Positions 23,933 to 33,599 of a DNA stretch of 64,000 nucleotides are shown piece after piece. The first letter of the stretch is position 1. Each line of letters starts with the position of its first letter. Source of the DNA: Arenibacter antarcticus (lineage in GTDB: Bacteria; Bacteroidota; Bacteroidia; Flavobacteriales; Flavobacteriaceae). The position numbers and the translations under genes were made by a program. Under the pieces are notes generated by a model. It made no database searches and had not been told where the DNA came from. It saw nothing but the letters and a program-made list of their open reading frames with translations. The stretch spans positions 1,612,001-1,676,000 of the forward strand of contig NZ_CP166679.1 in NCBI RefSeq assembly GCF_041320605.1, read 5' to 3'.

Positions 23933-25060
23933 CTAAGTTAACAAATCTTTAATATTCATAAAAGATCTATTCGCTACATGGGTGTAAATTTCTGTTGTCT
24001 TTGTAGAATTGTGGCCCAATAATAGTTGTATGTGCCGGATATCCGTGCCGTTCTCTAATAAATGGGTAGCGAAACTGTGCCGCAGCATATGTGGGGAGAC
24101 CTTCCTGTGGATTCTGGCTCTTTTGGCTGCCGAATCAATAATGTTCAATACACTGGTAGCACTGTACCTGCCTCCCTTAGCGCCTTCGAAGAGGAATTCC
24201 TTTGGTCGGTATTCACGATAATAGATCTTAAGGTCCTTTAACAATCCTTTGCTCAGCACAGTAAACCTGTCCTTGTTTCCTTTGGCATGTCTTACACATA
24301 CCATCATTCGTTTGCTGTCTACATCCGTTACCTTAAGGTTTAATAATTCGTTCCTTCGAAGTCCCGAAGAATAGAGCAGCGCCACAATACATTTGTGCTT
24401 AAGATTGTTGGTGTTTCCGATGATTTCCATGACCTCTTGCTTGGAAAGTACCTTGGGCAGTTTTGTTTCTTTTCTTGGCCGCTCTATGGTGTAGAAGCGG
24501 TTGGGCATACCGTGGACCATTTCATAAAAGAACTTGATGCTGTTGATTGCCTGGTTTACGTAGGAGGACGATTTTCCTTCCTGTATCAATTTTTGAAGAT
24601 ACATCCGGATCTCATTTTCATTGATGTCGATCGGATCAAAGTTGGCATAATAATTAATGAATGCCTCAAAGCATTGGACATATGCCTTTACCGTGTTATT
24701 GGAATATCGTTTAAGTTCCAATTTGAGGAGATATTCCTCAGGACATGGCCTATGCCCATCCTTCAGTTTTCTTTTTCGGAACCATTCAACATCAATATCG
24801 GCATTATCGCTGGTTAGGGTACGCTCCGCAAAGAAGAAATTGCCGTTGATCCAAGCTTCTCCCCTGAACGTATTAAAAATCAAGGATAGGTTGTTCTTGT
24901 TATGGGGTATAAAGTACATGCCAAATGTGTCGCTCCATCTCAAATTAGGTAAGTTATCTGCCAATGCCTCGATTACCCGATCCGTCGAGAACTGGAGGCC
25001 GATACATTTGCTTCCATCGATTAAAAGATGCTTCAATGTGATGCTCCTTCCCTTGTACAT
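23933..25060 (-). CDS. Tyrosine recombinase at the head of the cassette array (IntI-like role)
   Basis: 375 residues. Residues 1-100 form an extra N-terminal domain ending FRKRKLKDG; a SAM-like core-binding domain spans about 105-185; the catalytic domain has Arg235, Lys260, His324-x-x-Arg327 (HMLRHSFATHLLE), His350 (LLGH) and Tyr359 (TTEIYTHVAN). All catalytic residues are present. The insertion that defines IntI between patches II and III is absent. It reads toward the array and its stop is about 50 bp from the first cassette. I infer that it inserts and excises the cassettes. It could instead be a plain Xer-type recombinase parked here. Confidence 0.9.
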   Translation of the reverse strand: MYKGRSITLKHLLIDGSKCIGLQFSTDRVIEALADNLPNLRWSDTFGMYFIPHNKNNLSLIFNTFRGEAWINGNFFFAERTLTSDNADIDVEWFRKRKLKDGHRPCPEEYLLKLELKRYSNNTVKAYVQCFEAFINYYANFDPIDINENEIRMYLQKLIQEGKSSSYVNQAINSIKFFYEMVHGMPNRFYTIERPRKETKLPKVLSKQEVMEIIGNTNNLKHKCIVALLYSSGLRRNELLNLKVTDVDSKRMMVCVRHAKGNKDRFTVLSKGLLKDLKIYYREYRPKEFLFEGAKGGRYSATSVLNIIDSAAKRARIHRKVSPHMLRHSFATHLLENGTDIRHIQLLLGHNSTKTTEIYTHVANRSFMNIKDLLT

Positions 25061-25153
25061 AAAATTATTTTATTTTCAAGTTCATAAAACAAAACAATAT
25101 AACCGTATCTTAATCGAATAGTATACGTATAATACTGCGCTTAATTTGAGCTA

Positions 25154-25534
25154 ATGAGAATTCAAAAGAAATGTTTGCACTGTGAGCAAGAACTGACCGG
25201 AAGGACAGATAAGAAATATTGCGATCAGTATTGCAAAAGTGCCCAACAGTATAAACAATCTAAGGAAAGTCCCTTACGTTTTTATAACAAGGTAGACAAT
25301 CAGTTAAAATTGAACAGGAAATTATTAAAAGTACATAATAGGGCCGGAAAGGCGGTGATAAGGAGCACTACATTGCTGGATCTCGGTTTTAACCCTAATT
25401 TCTTTACCCATTACTGGAAGAACAATAAGGGAGAAATATATCTTTTTGTTTACGAGTACGGATTTTTAAGCAAAAAGGAAAATGGTAAGGAAAAATACGT
25501 ACTTGTAACTTGGCAGGATTACATGGAGAATTAA
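25154..25534 (+). CDS. Zinc-ribbon protein, function unknown
   Basis: 126 residues. The N-terminus has a CxxC...CxxxC zinc ribbon (CLHCEQELTGRTDKKYCDQYC). The rest is basic, with GKAVIRSTTLLDLGFNPNFF and WQDYMEN near the end. It starts divergently from the array integrase across about 94 bp, so both promoters share that gap. Proteins of this type are common on Bacteroidota mobile elements and may bind DNA; no specific role can be read. Confidence 0.75.
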   Translation: MRIQKKCLHCEQELTGRTDKKYCDQYCKSAQQYKQSKESPLRFYNKVDNQLKLNRKLLKVHNRAGKAVIRSTTLLDLGFNPNFFTHYWKNNKGEIYLFVYEYGFLSKKENGKEKYVLVTWQDYMEN

Positions 25535-26040
25535 GAAATCTGTTTTAATTTATCTTAGAAAGCACTGCCACGGGTAAATAAAAGTACAAAGCGGTTGCAG
25601 TCCCCGTACTGCTACAATTCCATAGATTGTATGACGTTCGATTCTCATATATTGAAAATAGGGGGATTAACTTGTTCATCCGGAAATACCATTCCCTCAA
25701 TGAAATCCCAAGCCCTTGCGGAAGTCGAGCAAACCTTCCACTGCAATCCTCCCCATGCGGACTCGCTTCGCCGGTCCACTCGGGAAGTTTTTCCGTTCCA
25801 GTTTTCCCCGACAACCTCGGAGCCGCGCAAAAACACAAACGGCAAAAAGGCCGCTTGAGCTTTTTTCTCCCTACCTACAATAAAAGGATTATTTCTATGA
25901 TTTATTTGATAATATTAGACCAGATGGGTTGTTTGTCTGTACCCATTTGATAGCATGTGGTTTGATATGGTTTAAAGGTGTAATTTATTGATATTAAGCC
26001 TATTATGTTTAATTATGAATTGCTATATTTAACTATAATT
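25535..26040. other. Noncoding region upstream of the mobilization region
   Basis: No credible gene; the short open frames here have unlikely composition. A GC-richer block (about 25740-25855) ends in a small AAAAAGGCCGC hairpin followed by a T-rich run near 25860, which may terminate leftward or rightward transcription. Confidence 0.45.
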
Positions 26041-26125
26041 ATCCGTTTTTGACGGATAGCAAGTTATGTTTTGCGCAACGCAAAACGCCTACTTCTTACG
26101 AAGTGAAAACCCTGTCTTTGGCAGG
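26041..26125 (+). other. Candidate origin of transfer (oriT)
   Basis: Four hairpins lie in a row just before the relaxase gene: ATCCG/CGGAT, a perfect GTTTTGCG-caa-CGCAAAAC (26068-26086), ACTTC-ttac-GAAGT (26091-26104), and CCTG/CAGG (26111-26125). Clustered inverted repeats directly upstream of a mob gene are typical of oriT. The nick site is not identifiable. They could also be a leader controlling the relaxase. Confidence 0.5.
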
Positions 26126-26172
26126 TAAGTGATATAAATCTAGGTAGAAACCATCAACACCAAAGATTAAAA

Positions 26173-28458
26173 ATGATAGCAAGGATTCTTTATCGCAACA
26201 ATGTAGAAATTGTGCTAAACTATGTTTTGGGTAAGGTAGATAATACCATACTCGGCTTCCAGAACACCTATTCCGATACGGATACCAATACTAAGTTTTT
26301 TGGAAGGGTCCTCTACTATCTCGGCAATCGCCACGAATCCGAAAAACGTTACGTACATGCCAGCCTCAATCTTCCCCGAGGCGAACAATTGGACAACGCT
26401 GATTTTTTCGAACTGTCCAAAGCATACATGAACCACATGGGGTATGGTGAGCAGCCTTATATGGTGGTCCGCCATCACGATACCAAGCACGAACATGTCC
26501 ATATCGTCTCGACTACCATTAAAGAGGATTGTCTTCAAATAAACCTTTCCAATGATTTTAGAAGGAACGTGGCCACCCAGAAATATCTGGAAAAACAGTT
26601 TGGTCTTTCTCCCTCTCCAGAAAAAAGAGCAGAGAGGAAACTTCCCTTAAACGCAAAACCAGAGTTTAGGCATGAGGACATCAACGGGGTCCGCTATTAT
26701 ATTCAGGATATCTTAAATAACACTTTACAGAAATATAAGGTGAAGGACTTTAATGAACTTTCCCATTTATTGGAGAAACACCACATCCAAGTAAAAACCG
26801 TAAACCATTCTGGCAGGGTAGGGGTATCGTATGGAATCGAAGTACAAGATGGCTACAGATCGAGGTTTATCAACGGGTATACCGTTCATCCACAATTGTC
26901 CGGACCAAAATTGCAAAAGGTCTTTGAGCACAACCAAAGTTCAAAATTGTTGCCCATGGTCAAAAAACGGTTGGAAAAGCAATTGCGTACTACCTATGGA
27001 CTTTTTAGGACCATCAATCCCGAACACCTTCCCGATATTCTAAGATCCCACCAAAATCTGGACTGCAGGCTAGCATACGATGCACAGGGACAGGTGGTGG
27101 ATTTTAGCATTTATGATAAAACGGGCTATGTCCTGAAGAGCGGTGACATAGCGATAGACATTGGAATCCTTCAAAACCCCCGATTGTTCGAAAGCGAGTA
27201 CACCCAGATGTATGCGGAGAGTGAACAGTTGGAACTGGAACTTCAGCGGTGTATCAAGGAAGCCTATCGGAGCAGCTATCAGGATTCGTGGAACAGGACC
27301 CTTTTCTCGGAACATATCGAAAAAATGTCCATAAAAATCATTGTAACGGAAATGGCCAGATCGGAACGTTTCAAGTTTATTAAGAAGTACCTTCATACGG
27401 ACAATCGAAACCTGGGCAATCTGATTCAGGCGCAATTCGATATTATAAAGGACAAGCTTTATGGTACGGAATCCATAAGGGAAGAAGGGGAATTGCAGGT
27501 AAAGGCGGGACTTATAATACAGGCCATTGACCAACAGCTTTTTGATATACCAGAGCAAAGGGAAGTCCTTTTTGAGCTTATGCATAGCCTTGGTGCCAAT
27601 TATTACAATGGCATCCTGACCTTTGCGGATTCCTATCGACACAAGGTCGAGCTAGATATAGGCCACGAGTCTTTACCTAACCAAAAGGAATTTTATGCCT
27701 CACCGGGCTTTATCAGGGAGAACCAAAAAGTAGTGGACGGACTGCTGAACGACAAAACGGCCAAGGAAATCGGCCTTATGCCAACCTCTATATTCCTGCC
27801 ATTGATGTTCCCGAACCTTTATGGGGCCATGGCGCCGTTATACAGGGAACGGTTTGAACGGTTGGCTCTAAAGGCCTACCATAAATATGCCGAACGAATA
27901 CAGGTATCCTTTGAAAAATCTCCGAACGACTATATGGAGTTTTTCAATGCCAAAGGCTTTTATTTTGAGAAACAGGAAGGGAAACTGTGCATCGGTTCGA
28001 TATATTCCAAGTATCCGGTCAGTGTTCCGCTTGCGCAAAAAACGCAGACTTATCTAGAATCATTGAGCAACCTGAACAAGACCTTGGATAATCAAGTTAA
28101 AATCTTAGATGATATTAGAACCGATGGGCGGGACAATTTGAAAAATCTCTGGTCAGGATATTTATTGGAGAGAGGACAATATAAAAAGGCCGCTTATTTG
28201 TTTGTATTGGACGGGGTAAGGCCCAATCTACCTATGAAGATAGTGGAACACCATATGGAGAACGGATTCAAGGAAACGCTAGTTGCCGTTTCCAAAAAAC
28301 AGATAGATGCCAGACGGGCACGTCTCATTAAACGAGGTGTCTTTGCCCTGGGCAACCTCTTGGGAGGCAAAAATGCCAAAGAGGAAGAAGTTTTCAACGG
28401 CTTCAAGGACGAACTTACGGATTACTCTAAGTACAAGGGTAGGGGACTTTCGATTTAG
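26173..28458 (+). CDS. Relaxase/mobilization nuclease, MobP type
   Basis: A 761-residue relaxase that would nick oriT and pilot the strand during mobilization. The N-terminal nuclease domain (about 1-150) has an early Tyr (YRNNVEIVLNYVL) and motif III HHDTKHEHVHIV with the metal-binding histidines at 101-110. The remaining 600 residues are charged and helical without a recognised domain. No MobC-like accessory or coupling protein gene is next to it. Length is in the upper range for Bacteroidota mobilizable-element relaxases. The gene is intact. Confidence 0.9.
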   Translation: MIARILYRNNVEIVLNYVLGKVDNTILGFQNTYSDTDTNTKFFGRVLYYLGNRHESEKRYVHASLNLPRGEQLDNADFFELSKAYMNHMGYGEQPYMVVRHHDTKHEHVHIVSTTIKEDCLQINLSNDFRRNVATQKYLEKQFGLSPSPEKRAERKLPLNAKPEFRHEDINGVRYYIQDILNNTLQKYKVKDFNELSHLLEKHHIQVKTVNHSGRVGVSYGIEVQDGYRSRFINGYTVHPQLSGPKLQKVFEHNQSSKLLPMVKKRLEKQLRTTYGLFRTINPEHLPDILRSHQNLDCRLAYDAQGQVVDFSIYDKTGYVLKSGDIAIDIGILQNPRLFESEYTQMYAESEQLELELQRCIKEAYRSSYQDSWNRTLFSEHIEKMSIKIIVTEMARSERFKFIKKYLHTDNRNLGNLIQAQFDIIKDKLYGTESIREEGELQVKAGLIIQAIDQQLFDIPEQREVLFELMHSLGANYYNGILTFADSYRHKVELDIGHESLPNQKEFYASPGFIRENQKVVDGLLNDKTAKEIGLMPTSIFLPLMFPNLYGAMAPLYRERFERLALKAYHKYAERIQVSFEKSPNDYMEFFNAKGFYFEKQEGKLCIGSIYSKYPVSVPLAQKTQTYLESLSNLNKTLDNQVKILDDIRTDGRDNLKNLWSGYLLERGQYKKAAYLFVLDGVRPNLPMKIVEHHMENGFKETLVAVSKKQIDARRARLIKRGVFALGNLLGGKNAKEEEVFNGFKDELTDYSKYKGRGLSI

Positions 28459-28868
28459 AGTTTTGATAAATCGTTCTGTAATAAAACCTAACACCTATGG
28501 GGCCTTAATTGTGGATAGGGGAGAAAGAGGGTAAAATACTTTAGATGTCCTATTAGGTTCTATCTACCTAAATACTAAGGAAATTCGACAGAAGGAGATA
28601 TACCCAGTTATGTTTTGGGATTTACTCCAAAATACTTAAATAAGAAGACTGCTATTTAACCTTTTCTACAGAAACCTTAAATAAGAATACGAGTATTTAA
28701 GATAAGTGGTAATTTCTTAATTAAGAATGATTTAGATTAAGTAAACTGAATGAAAGTAATTAAAACAGAAATCTATCAATATAGAAAATTATAGAAGTTT
28801 TTAACCCAACCATTTTGTATGCAACAATTGGAGCTTTACCACCATTTACAGAACTATCCAATTATTAT
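28459..28868. other. AT-rich intergenic region of the island
   Basis: About 410 bp between convergent mob and int genes. It holds repeated CTTAAATAAGAA segments (near 28635 and 28678). No gene or clear terminator. Confidence 0.45.
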
Positions 28869-30191
28869 TTACGAACCTTGCACTTTTGTAATCTTGGCAT
28901 TAATTTCATCGAGTATTTTTGTGGTAACGCTTTTGCCATAGTGTTTTTCGGTCACTTGAACACTCGAATGACCAAGTCCAGACGATATTTTACGGATGTC
29001 TATTCCCATGTCAAGACCAATATTAGTCCACGTGTCCCGAAGGGTGTAAGTAGTAATTCTTCTCTCAATCCCCGCTAAAGCCGCGATCCTTGCTCCATAT
29101 TCATTAAAAATTTTCACTTTCCCCTTGTTTACTTTATGCAAGCGTTCTAGTGAAGTATTTTCAGGAATGATGGGAAATAGGTACTCGTTATCTGTTTGAC
29201 CGTTTAAATAATGTTTTATGATTTTTAATGATTCATCGCTTTGCAGTACGCTAAAATAATCACCTTCATAATGGGTTTTTTTGCGGAAATACTTTATTCG
29301 ATTGTCCTCAAACTGAAAACGTTTCAATATTGCCATATCAAAAAAATTCATACCCATATTATTGAACATGAACAGTAGGTAATTCCGATTGTCCCAAATC
29401 GGTGTATTTGGCTCTAATTCCAACATTCGGATTTTATGAATATCTTCCATATCAAGTGGAGCTGGGGCATTCGCATGGCTTTTCTTTTTGATATTTGATA
29501 AAGGCTTATGATTTCTTAAATCCTCAAAGGTTTTTCCCGCATCGTTCATAATAGCTTGTAGGCTTCTCAGGAAAATTGCTGGTGTATTTTTTGAAGCATA
29601 GCGATTACTTAAATAGGCTTTAAAATCTCTTGAAAAACCATAGTCAATGGAACTGATTTCCATATCCAAATCCTTGAATTCATCAAGGGGTAGCATTTTG
29701 TCCCCTCTGATTTCATAAAGAGTTTTTATCTTAGTGTCTGCAATTCCTTTTAAATGTCTTCTATATTTAATCAAGGACTTTAAAGCATCCTCGTAAGAAC
29801 TAGCTGTGGAAAATCGTTGTTCCAAACGCAAGCGAGAAAGATATTTTCCTCCATGGTTTAGAATAGTTCTAGATGGGGCAATATTAAAAAAACGTTGTTC
29901 GATCTCAGATTTTAAGCGATCCATTTCCCAATTCTTGATTTTACCTTCGTTGTCATCAATCCATAAATCTACATCGGAAAAGATCTTTTGAGTTCGTTTG
30001 GTGTGCCTAACAGAGTTTAAAATCCCGATGATTTTTCCAGTTCTAACATCGTATTGGTTTTCTTTTAAGTGTAAATTGAATGGAATATAGCGTGTTTTTC
30101 GGTTATGACTAATACGTAAAACCAACATGAATTTATTACCTTTAGTTGTGTTAGATGCCCTTTTATCGAAGGTAATGGTAATTGTTGCCAT
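28869..30191 (-). CDS. Tyrosine integrase of the island
   Basis: 440 residues of the phage_int_SAM_5/Bacteroidota integrase type. Residues 1-95 are an arm-binding domain that starts MATITITFDKRASNTTKGNKF; the core-binding domain is at about 105-215; the catalytic domain has the box II TLRDTWTNIG (Arg), LGHSSVQ and Tyr in TEKHYGKS. The His of HxxR is replaced by Thr, as in many of these enzymes. It lies 140 bp from attR, next to paired 11-bp repeats, and presumably excises and integrates the element at the tRNA 3' half. Confidence 0.93.
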   Translation of the reverse strand: MATITITFDKRASNTTKGNKFMLVLRISHNRKTRYIPFNLHLKENQYDVRTGKIIGILNSVRHTKRTQKIFSDVDLWIDDNEGKIKNWEMDRLKSEIEQRFFNIAPSRTILNHGGKYLSRLRLEQRFSTASSYEDALKSLIKYRRHLKGIADTKIKTLYEIRGDKMLPLDEFKDLDMEISSIDYGFSRDFKAYLSNRYASKNTPAIFLRSLQAIMNDAGKTFEDLRNHKPLSNIKKKSHANAPAPLDMEDIHKIRMLELEPNTPIWDNRNYLLFMFNNMGMNFFDMAILKRFQFEDNRIKYFRKKTHYEGDYFSVLQSDESLKIIKHYLNGQTDNEYLFPIIPENTSLERLHKVNKGKVKIFNEYGARIAALAGIERRITTYTLRDTWTNIGLDMGIDIRKISSGLGHSSVQVTEKHYGKSVTTKILDEINAKITKVQGS

Positions 30192-30210
30192 AAAAATGAA
30201 GGATTATTTT

Positions 30211-30232
30211 CAGCGTGCTTTCAGCGTGCTTT
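30211..30232 (+). repeat. Paired 11-bp repeats, probable integrase arm sites (right)
   Basis: Two tandem CAGCGTGCTTT copies between int and attR, matching the pair inside attL at 9837-9858. Confidence 0.6.
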
Positions 30233-30331
30233 TTTTGATTTCAGATGGTTTAATTTGATAATGAAGATACGAAAAAACCCCATATAATGGGCGTTTGGGT
30301 GCAAGTAAAACCATATAAGACCGTTTATGGA

Positions 30332-30381
30332 CTGACTCATAATCAGGTGGTCCCTGGTTCGAGTCCAGGTGGGACCACTTA
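30332..30381 (+). repeat. attR: 50-bp direct repeat of the tRNA 3' half
   Basis: Identical to 9742-9791. No tRNA 5' half precedes it, so this copy is not a gene but the duplicated end of the attachment site. Confidence 0.92.
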
Positions 30382-30392
30382 GAACAACGATG

Positions 30393-30427
30393 AAGCCCTG
30401 TAAACACTATGTTTGCGGGGCTTTTTT
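30393..30427 (+). terminator. Original terminator of the target tRNA
   Basis: AAGCCCTGTAAAC pairs with GTTTGCGGGGCTT around ACTAT and runs into T6. In the empty site it would follow the tRNA directly. Confidence 0.75.
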
Positions 30428-30531
30428 CATTTTATAATGGGACAACATTAGGGAAAACAGGAATTATAAAAACTTATCTCTACCTAGAGTTTGGTTAAGT
30501 CTTAGTTTCACCGTCAATCGGAAATATTTCG

Positions 30532-30733
30532 GGATCATAACCAATTGTTGTGTTTATGCGAAAGTTATTGTAAACCTTTAAAGAAGCCTGAGTTTTCAAC
30601 GAATCACACTAGTTGGAAGAAAAATAAAAAATAGCAAGCCATAGCTTGTTTTGGTTTCCATTCTTATACAGGATTGCATTTTCCAGTGTAGGAAGTGAAT
30701 CCGGCACTAAGTCGGGAGACTTAGCGCAGCGAG
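30532..30733. repeat. 202-bp dispersed repeat, copy 1
   Basis: About 94% like 37267-37468, same orientation and length. It includes an AGCAAGC-cata-GCTTGTT hairpin and CTAAGTC-ggga-GACTTAG. No ORF. Confidence 0.85.
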
Positions 30734-30756
30734 GTAAACCGCATACTTATGATTGA

Positions 30757-31878
30757 TTAATAGTTAAGCCATTTTTTAAACTCAGAAACCTTGTTCTTGC
30801 TAATAACTATAGTTTTACTGGAAGCAGGATTCAATTTAATCTTCAACTGATTATTTCCATATTTAAAAATTTCATAAATTCCCTTGACCGAAATTATATA
30901 TTGTCTATTGGCCCTAAAGAAATACAAGGGGTCCAAACCACTGATCAATTCGTCCAAACTAGAATTGCTAGAATGTTTTCGACCATCCAAACAAGTTATG
31001 GTGGTTAATGAAAATTCGGTATTGATAAAGGCAATTTCATCTACTCTGACCGATATAAGCTTGTCCTTGGAGTAGGTGAGCAACCGATTCTTTATTTTAT
31101 TGTTATCCTCTTCAGTATCGATCTTGTTTTCCTTTTCTTCATTATTTAATTGATTCTTTAAATTGTACAAGTCAGAATTTAGCTTAGTGAGGCTCAGTAC
31201 CTCTTCCGCTAATTTCTCATTTTTAATTTCTAGGGCCTTTTCATAATGACTTCCTAAAAAACGAACCAAAATAAGGGCCAACAGGGAGATGGTAGCACTA
31301 GCGAGCAGGTAGATCAGTAAGAAATTTAATTTCAGTTCTTTAATTTGCTTTTGGATCTTGTCTATATTGGCATGTGCTGCAATGATCCAATCAGAATTTT
31401 TTACGGGGTAGAGATAAATGATCTCAGAATTCAAAGTCTTTTTTGCGGAACCATCTTCTCTAGGACGATGTTTTAAATTAATGATCAGATCATAAAATTC
31501 TGCCGCATGTATAGCGCTATCTAATGGTCTTATATAGGAAGCTTCCGGCTTGTTGTTTTTGCCTATTTTTTGGGGGTCGGGATGGCAGATCCCAACTCCG
31601 GACCAATCAAGCATAGAAACAAAACCGTTTTCTAGATTGGTGCCTTCAATACTCTTTTGAAAATTTCGGATAACCACTTCCCTGGAAAGACCGTTATCTA
31701 ATTGGGACGACACTAATTCTGCTACTTCCCGGGCTTCCCGTTTTCCAGAATCGATCTGAAATTGCAAAAGCTGGAAGTTGCTTTCCTTTTCCATATAGAC
31801 CATACTAAAGTATCCTATAATGAATACTACAAAGGATATAGCGAGAAACGTAAAGAGATAAAGATTGTCTTTTTTCAA
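30757..31878 (-). CDS. Membrane sensor with Cache-like domain and LytTR DNA-binding domain
   Basis: 373 residues. TM1 (about 6-28) and TM2 (about 185-207) enclose a periplasmic sensor of about 155 residues with FVSMLDWSGVGICHPDP and a later IYLYPVKNSDWIIAA strand, which resembles a single Cache domain. A coiled coil follows (about 210-255), then a LytTR domain (about 268-373) with VDEIAFINTEFSLTTI and FFRANRQYIISVKGI. Such one-component regulators bind direct repeats upstream of their targets when the sensor is occupied. It is divergent from the Lipoprotein_15 gene, 131 bp away, so that cluster is the likely target. Confidence 0.85.
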   Translation of the reverse strand: MKKDNLYLFTFLAISFVVFIIGYFSMVYMEKESNFQLLQFQIDSGKREAREVAELVSSQLDNGLSREVVIRNFQKSIEGTNLENGFVSMLDWSGVGICHPDPQKIGKNNKPEASYIRPLDSAIHAAEFYDLIINLKHRPREDGSAKKTLNSEIIYLYPVKNSDWIIAAHANIDKIQKQIKELKLNFLLIYLLASATISLLALILVRFLGSHYEKALEIKNEKLAEEVLSLTKLNSDLYNLKNQLNNEEKENKIDTEEDNNKIKNRLLTYSKDKLISVRVDEIAFINTEFSLTTITCLDGRKHSSNSSLDELISGLDPLYFFRANRQYIISVKGIYEIFKYGNNQLKIKLNPASSKTIVISKNKVSEFKKWLNY

Positions 31879-32009
31879 AAGTAGGGCTGACTTTTAAGGT
31901 TGATTTTTCCGTTTCAAACTATCTATTTTCCCTTTCACAATGTTTTATTTGAAATTGAAAAGCAGTCAGGTTAATTTAACCCTAAATAAACTGAAACACA
32001 CGACAAATT

Positions 32010-33599
32010 ATGAAAAATCTATTTCTCTATTTTATTATAGCCAGCTTTTTTTGTGTTAGTTGCAGCAATAACAACGACGCAGACCCAATACCAATAGAAC
32101 CAAATCCTCAGGTAAATAGTGTAAAATTGGCCACTAATGGAACCTTCGGGAGTATTTTGACCGATTCTAAAGGTGTTTCCCTTTATTTCTTTTCACTGGA
32201 CACCAAGGACAACTCCCAATGTTTAGATGGATGTTTAAATGTGTGGCCTGTATTCTATTCGGAAAAAATAACGGTCGATGCCGGTCTGGAACTGACAGAT
32301 TTTAAGACCATAGACAGAACAGATGGCTCAAAACAGACTACATATAAAGGCTGGCCCCTATACTATTATTCCGGTGATAATGCCGCAGGGAATACCAATG
32401 GAGATGCTTTTAATAATGTTTGGTATATTGCAAAACCAGATTATTCTTTAATGTATGTCCAGTCGCAATTGCTTGGTCACGATGGTAAAAATTATTTGGA
32501 CGATTATACGGAGGGAGATGGGAATTCATTTTATATTACGGATATTTCCGGCAGAACCCTTTATACTTTTATTAACGACACCAAGGATACCAATAATTTT
32601 ACAAATCCTGATTTTTCCAATGATGCGGTTTGGCCGGTAGCCGAAATAGACTTGGATAATCTGCCCAGTGTTTTAGAGGCCTCGGACTTTGGATCGATCG
32701 ATGTGTTTGGAAAAACCCAAATAACTTATAGAGGTTGGCCGCTTTATTATTTTGGTCAAGATAGCAAACGTGGGGATAATAAAGGAATTAGCTTTCCAGC
32801 TCCAGGTATTTGGCCCATAGCTAATGTGGATACTCCGATGGCCCCAGAGGCACAATCCGTAGAAAGCAATATTAAAGTTGCCAATAATACCACCTTTGGA
32901 AATATTTTAACCGATTCTGACGGTAATTCCCTTTACTTCTTTTCCTTGGATACCAAAGGGACTTCGGAATGCACTGGAGGATGTCTAAATGTGTGGCCGG
33001 TATTTTATATAGAGGATGTAATGTTGAATGATGGATTGGATGCGGCCGACTTTACTACTATTGACCGATCGGATGGCTCCAAACAAACGGCATATAAAGG
33101 CTGGCCTTTATATTATTACGCAAATGATACTGCTTCCGGGGATACCAATGGGGATGCCTTTAATAATGTATGGTATATAGCAAAACCTGATTATTCCCTA
33201 ATGTATGGACGGTCACAATTGGTTGGCCATGACGGAAAAAATTATCTTGGGGATTACACGGAAGGTGATGGTGCCACCTCTTATATTACCGATAGTGCAG
33301 GAAATACCCTGTACATATTTATTAATGACACCAAGGATACCAATAGCTACACAAATCCTGACTTTTCCAATGATGGGGTGTGGCCTATAGCACAAATTAA
33401 CATGGAATTGATACCGAGTATTTTGGCTGCTGAGGATTTTGGATCCATAGATGTATTTGGGAAAACCCAAATTACTTATAAAGGTTGGCCACTTTACTAT
33501 TTTGGTCAAGATAGTGCACGTGGTGACAATAAAGGGGTGAGTTTTCCTGCGCCAGGAGTTTGGCCTATTGCCAACGTGGATACACCGGTAGCTCAATAG
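32010..33599 (+). CDS. Lipoprotein with duplicated Lipoprotein_15 (COG4315) repeats
   Basis: 529 residues. The lipobox FFCVSC (Cys19) makes it a lipoprotein. Two similar halves follow (about 35-280 and 285-529), and each half has two copies of the secreted repeat PF03640: FGSILTDSKGVSLYFFSLDT with CLDGCLNVWP, and later SGRTLYTFINDTKDTNN with VWPVAEID. Each half closes with GWPLYYFGQDS and GIWPIANVDTP. The domain is thought to take part in extracytoplasmic redox or binding, but the function is not established. It heads a five-gene plus-strand cluster. Confidence 0.88.
   Translation: MKNLFLYFIIASFFCVSCSNNNDADPIPIEPNPQVNSVKLATNGTFGSILTDSKGVSLYFFSLDTKDNSQCLDGCLNVWPVFYSEKITVDAGLELTDFKTIDRTDGSKQTTYKGWPLYYYSGDNAAGNTNGDAFNNVWYIAKPDYSLMYVQSQLLGHDGKNYLDDYTEGDGNSFYITDISGRTLYTFINDTKDTNNFTNPDFSNDAVWPVAEIDLDNLPSVLEASDFGSIDVFGKTQITYRGWPLYYFGQDSKRGDNKGISFPAPGIWPIANVDTPMAPEAQSVESNIKVANNTTFGNILTDSDGNSLYFFSLDTKGTSECTGGCLNVWPVFYIEDVMLNDGLDAADFTTIDRSDGSKQTAYKGWPLYYYANDTASGDTNGDAFNNVWYIAKPDYSLMYGRSQLVGHDGKNYLGDYTEGDGATSYITDSAGNTLYIFINDTKDTNSYTNPDFSNDGVWPIAQINMELIPSILAAEDFGSIDVFGKTQITYKGWPLYYFGQDSARGDNKGVSFPAPGVWPIANVDTPVAQ

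Larger units (their letters stand above)
9742..30381. mobile_element. Integrative mobilizable element in a tRNA gene (20.6 kb)
   Basis: It is bounded by perfect 50-bp repeats of the tRNA 3' half. A tyrosine integrase gene lies about 140 bp inside the right end, and paired CAGCGTGCTTT repeats lie just inside both ends. The interior holds a MobP-type relaxase with an upstream hairpin cluster, a zinc-ribbon protein, and an integron-like cassette array loaded with insertion elements. No conjugative coupling protein, TraG or other mating-pore gene is visible, so self-transfer is unlikely and mobilization by a helper is inferred. Confidence 0.88.
30382..30756. other. Region right of the island: terminator and dispersed repeat
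   Basis: It contains the native tRNA terminator (30393-30427) and the first copy of a 202-bp repeat (30532-30733). No gene. Confidence 0.65.

Noticed and set aside
25545-25950. Three overlapping ORFs before the relaxase
   Set aside because: Odd composition with Pro, Ser and Arg runs in all frames and both strands; more likely noncoding.
30210-30407. 65-codon minus-strand ORF over attR
   Set aside because: It is an antisense reading of the duplicated tRNA half and its flanks.
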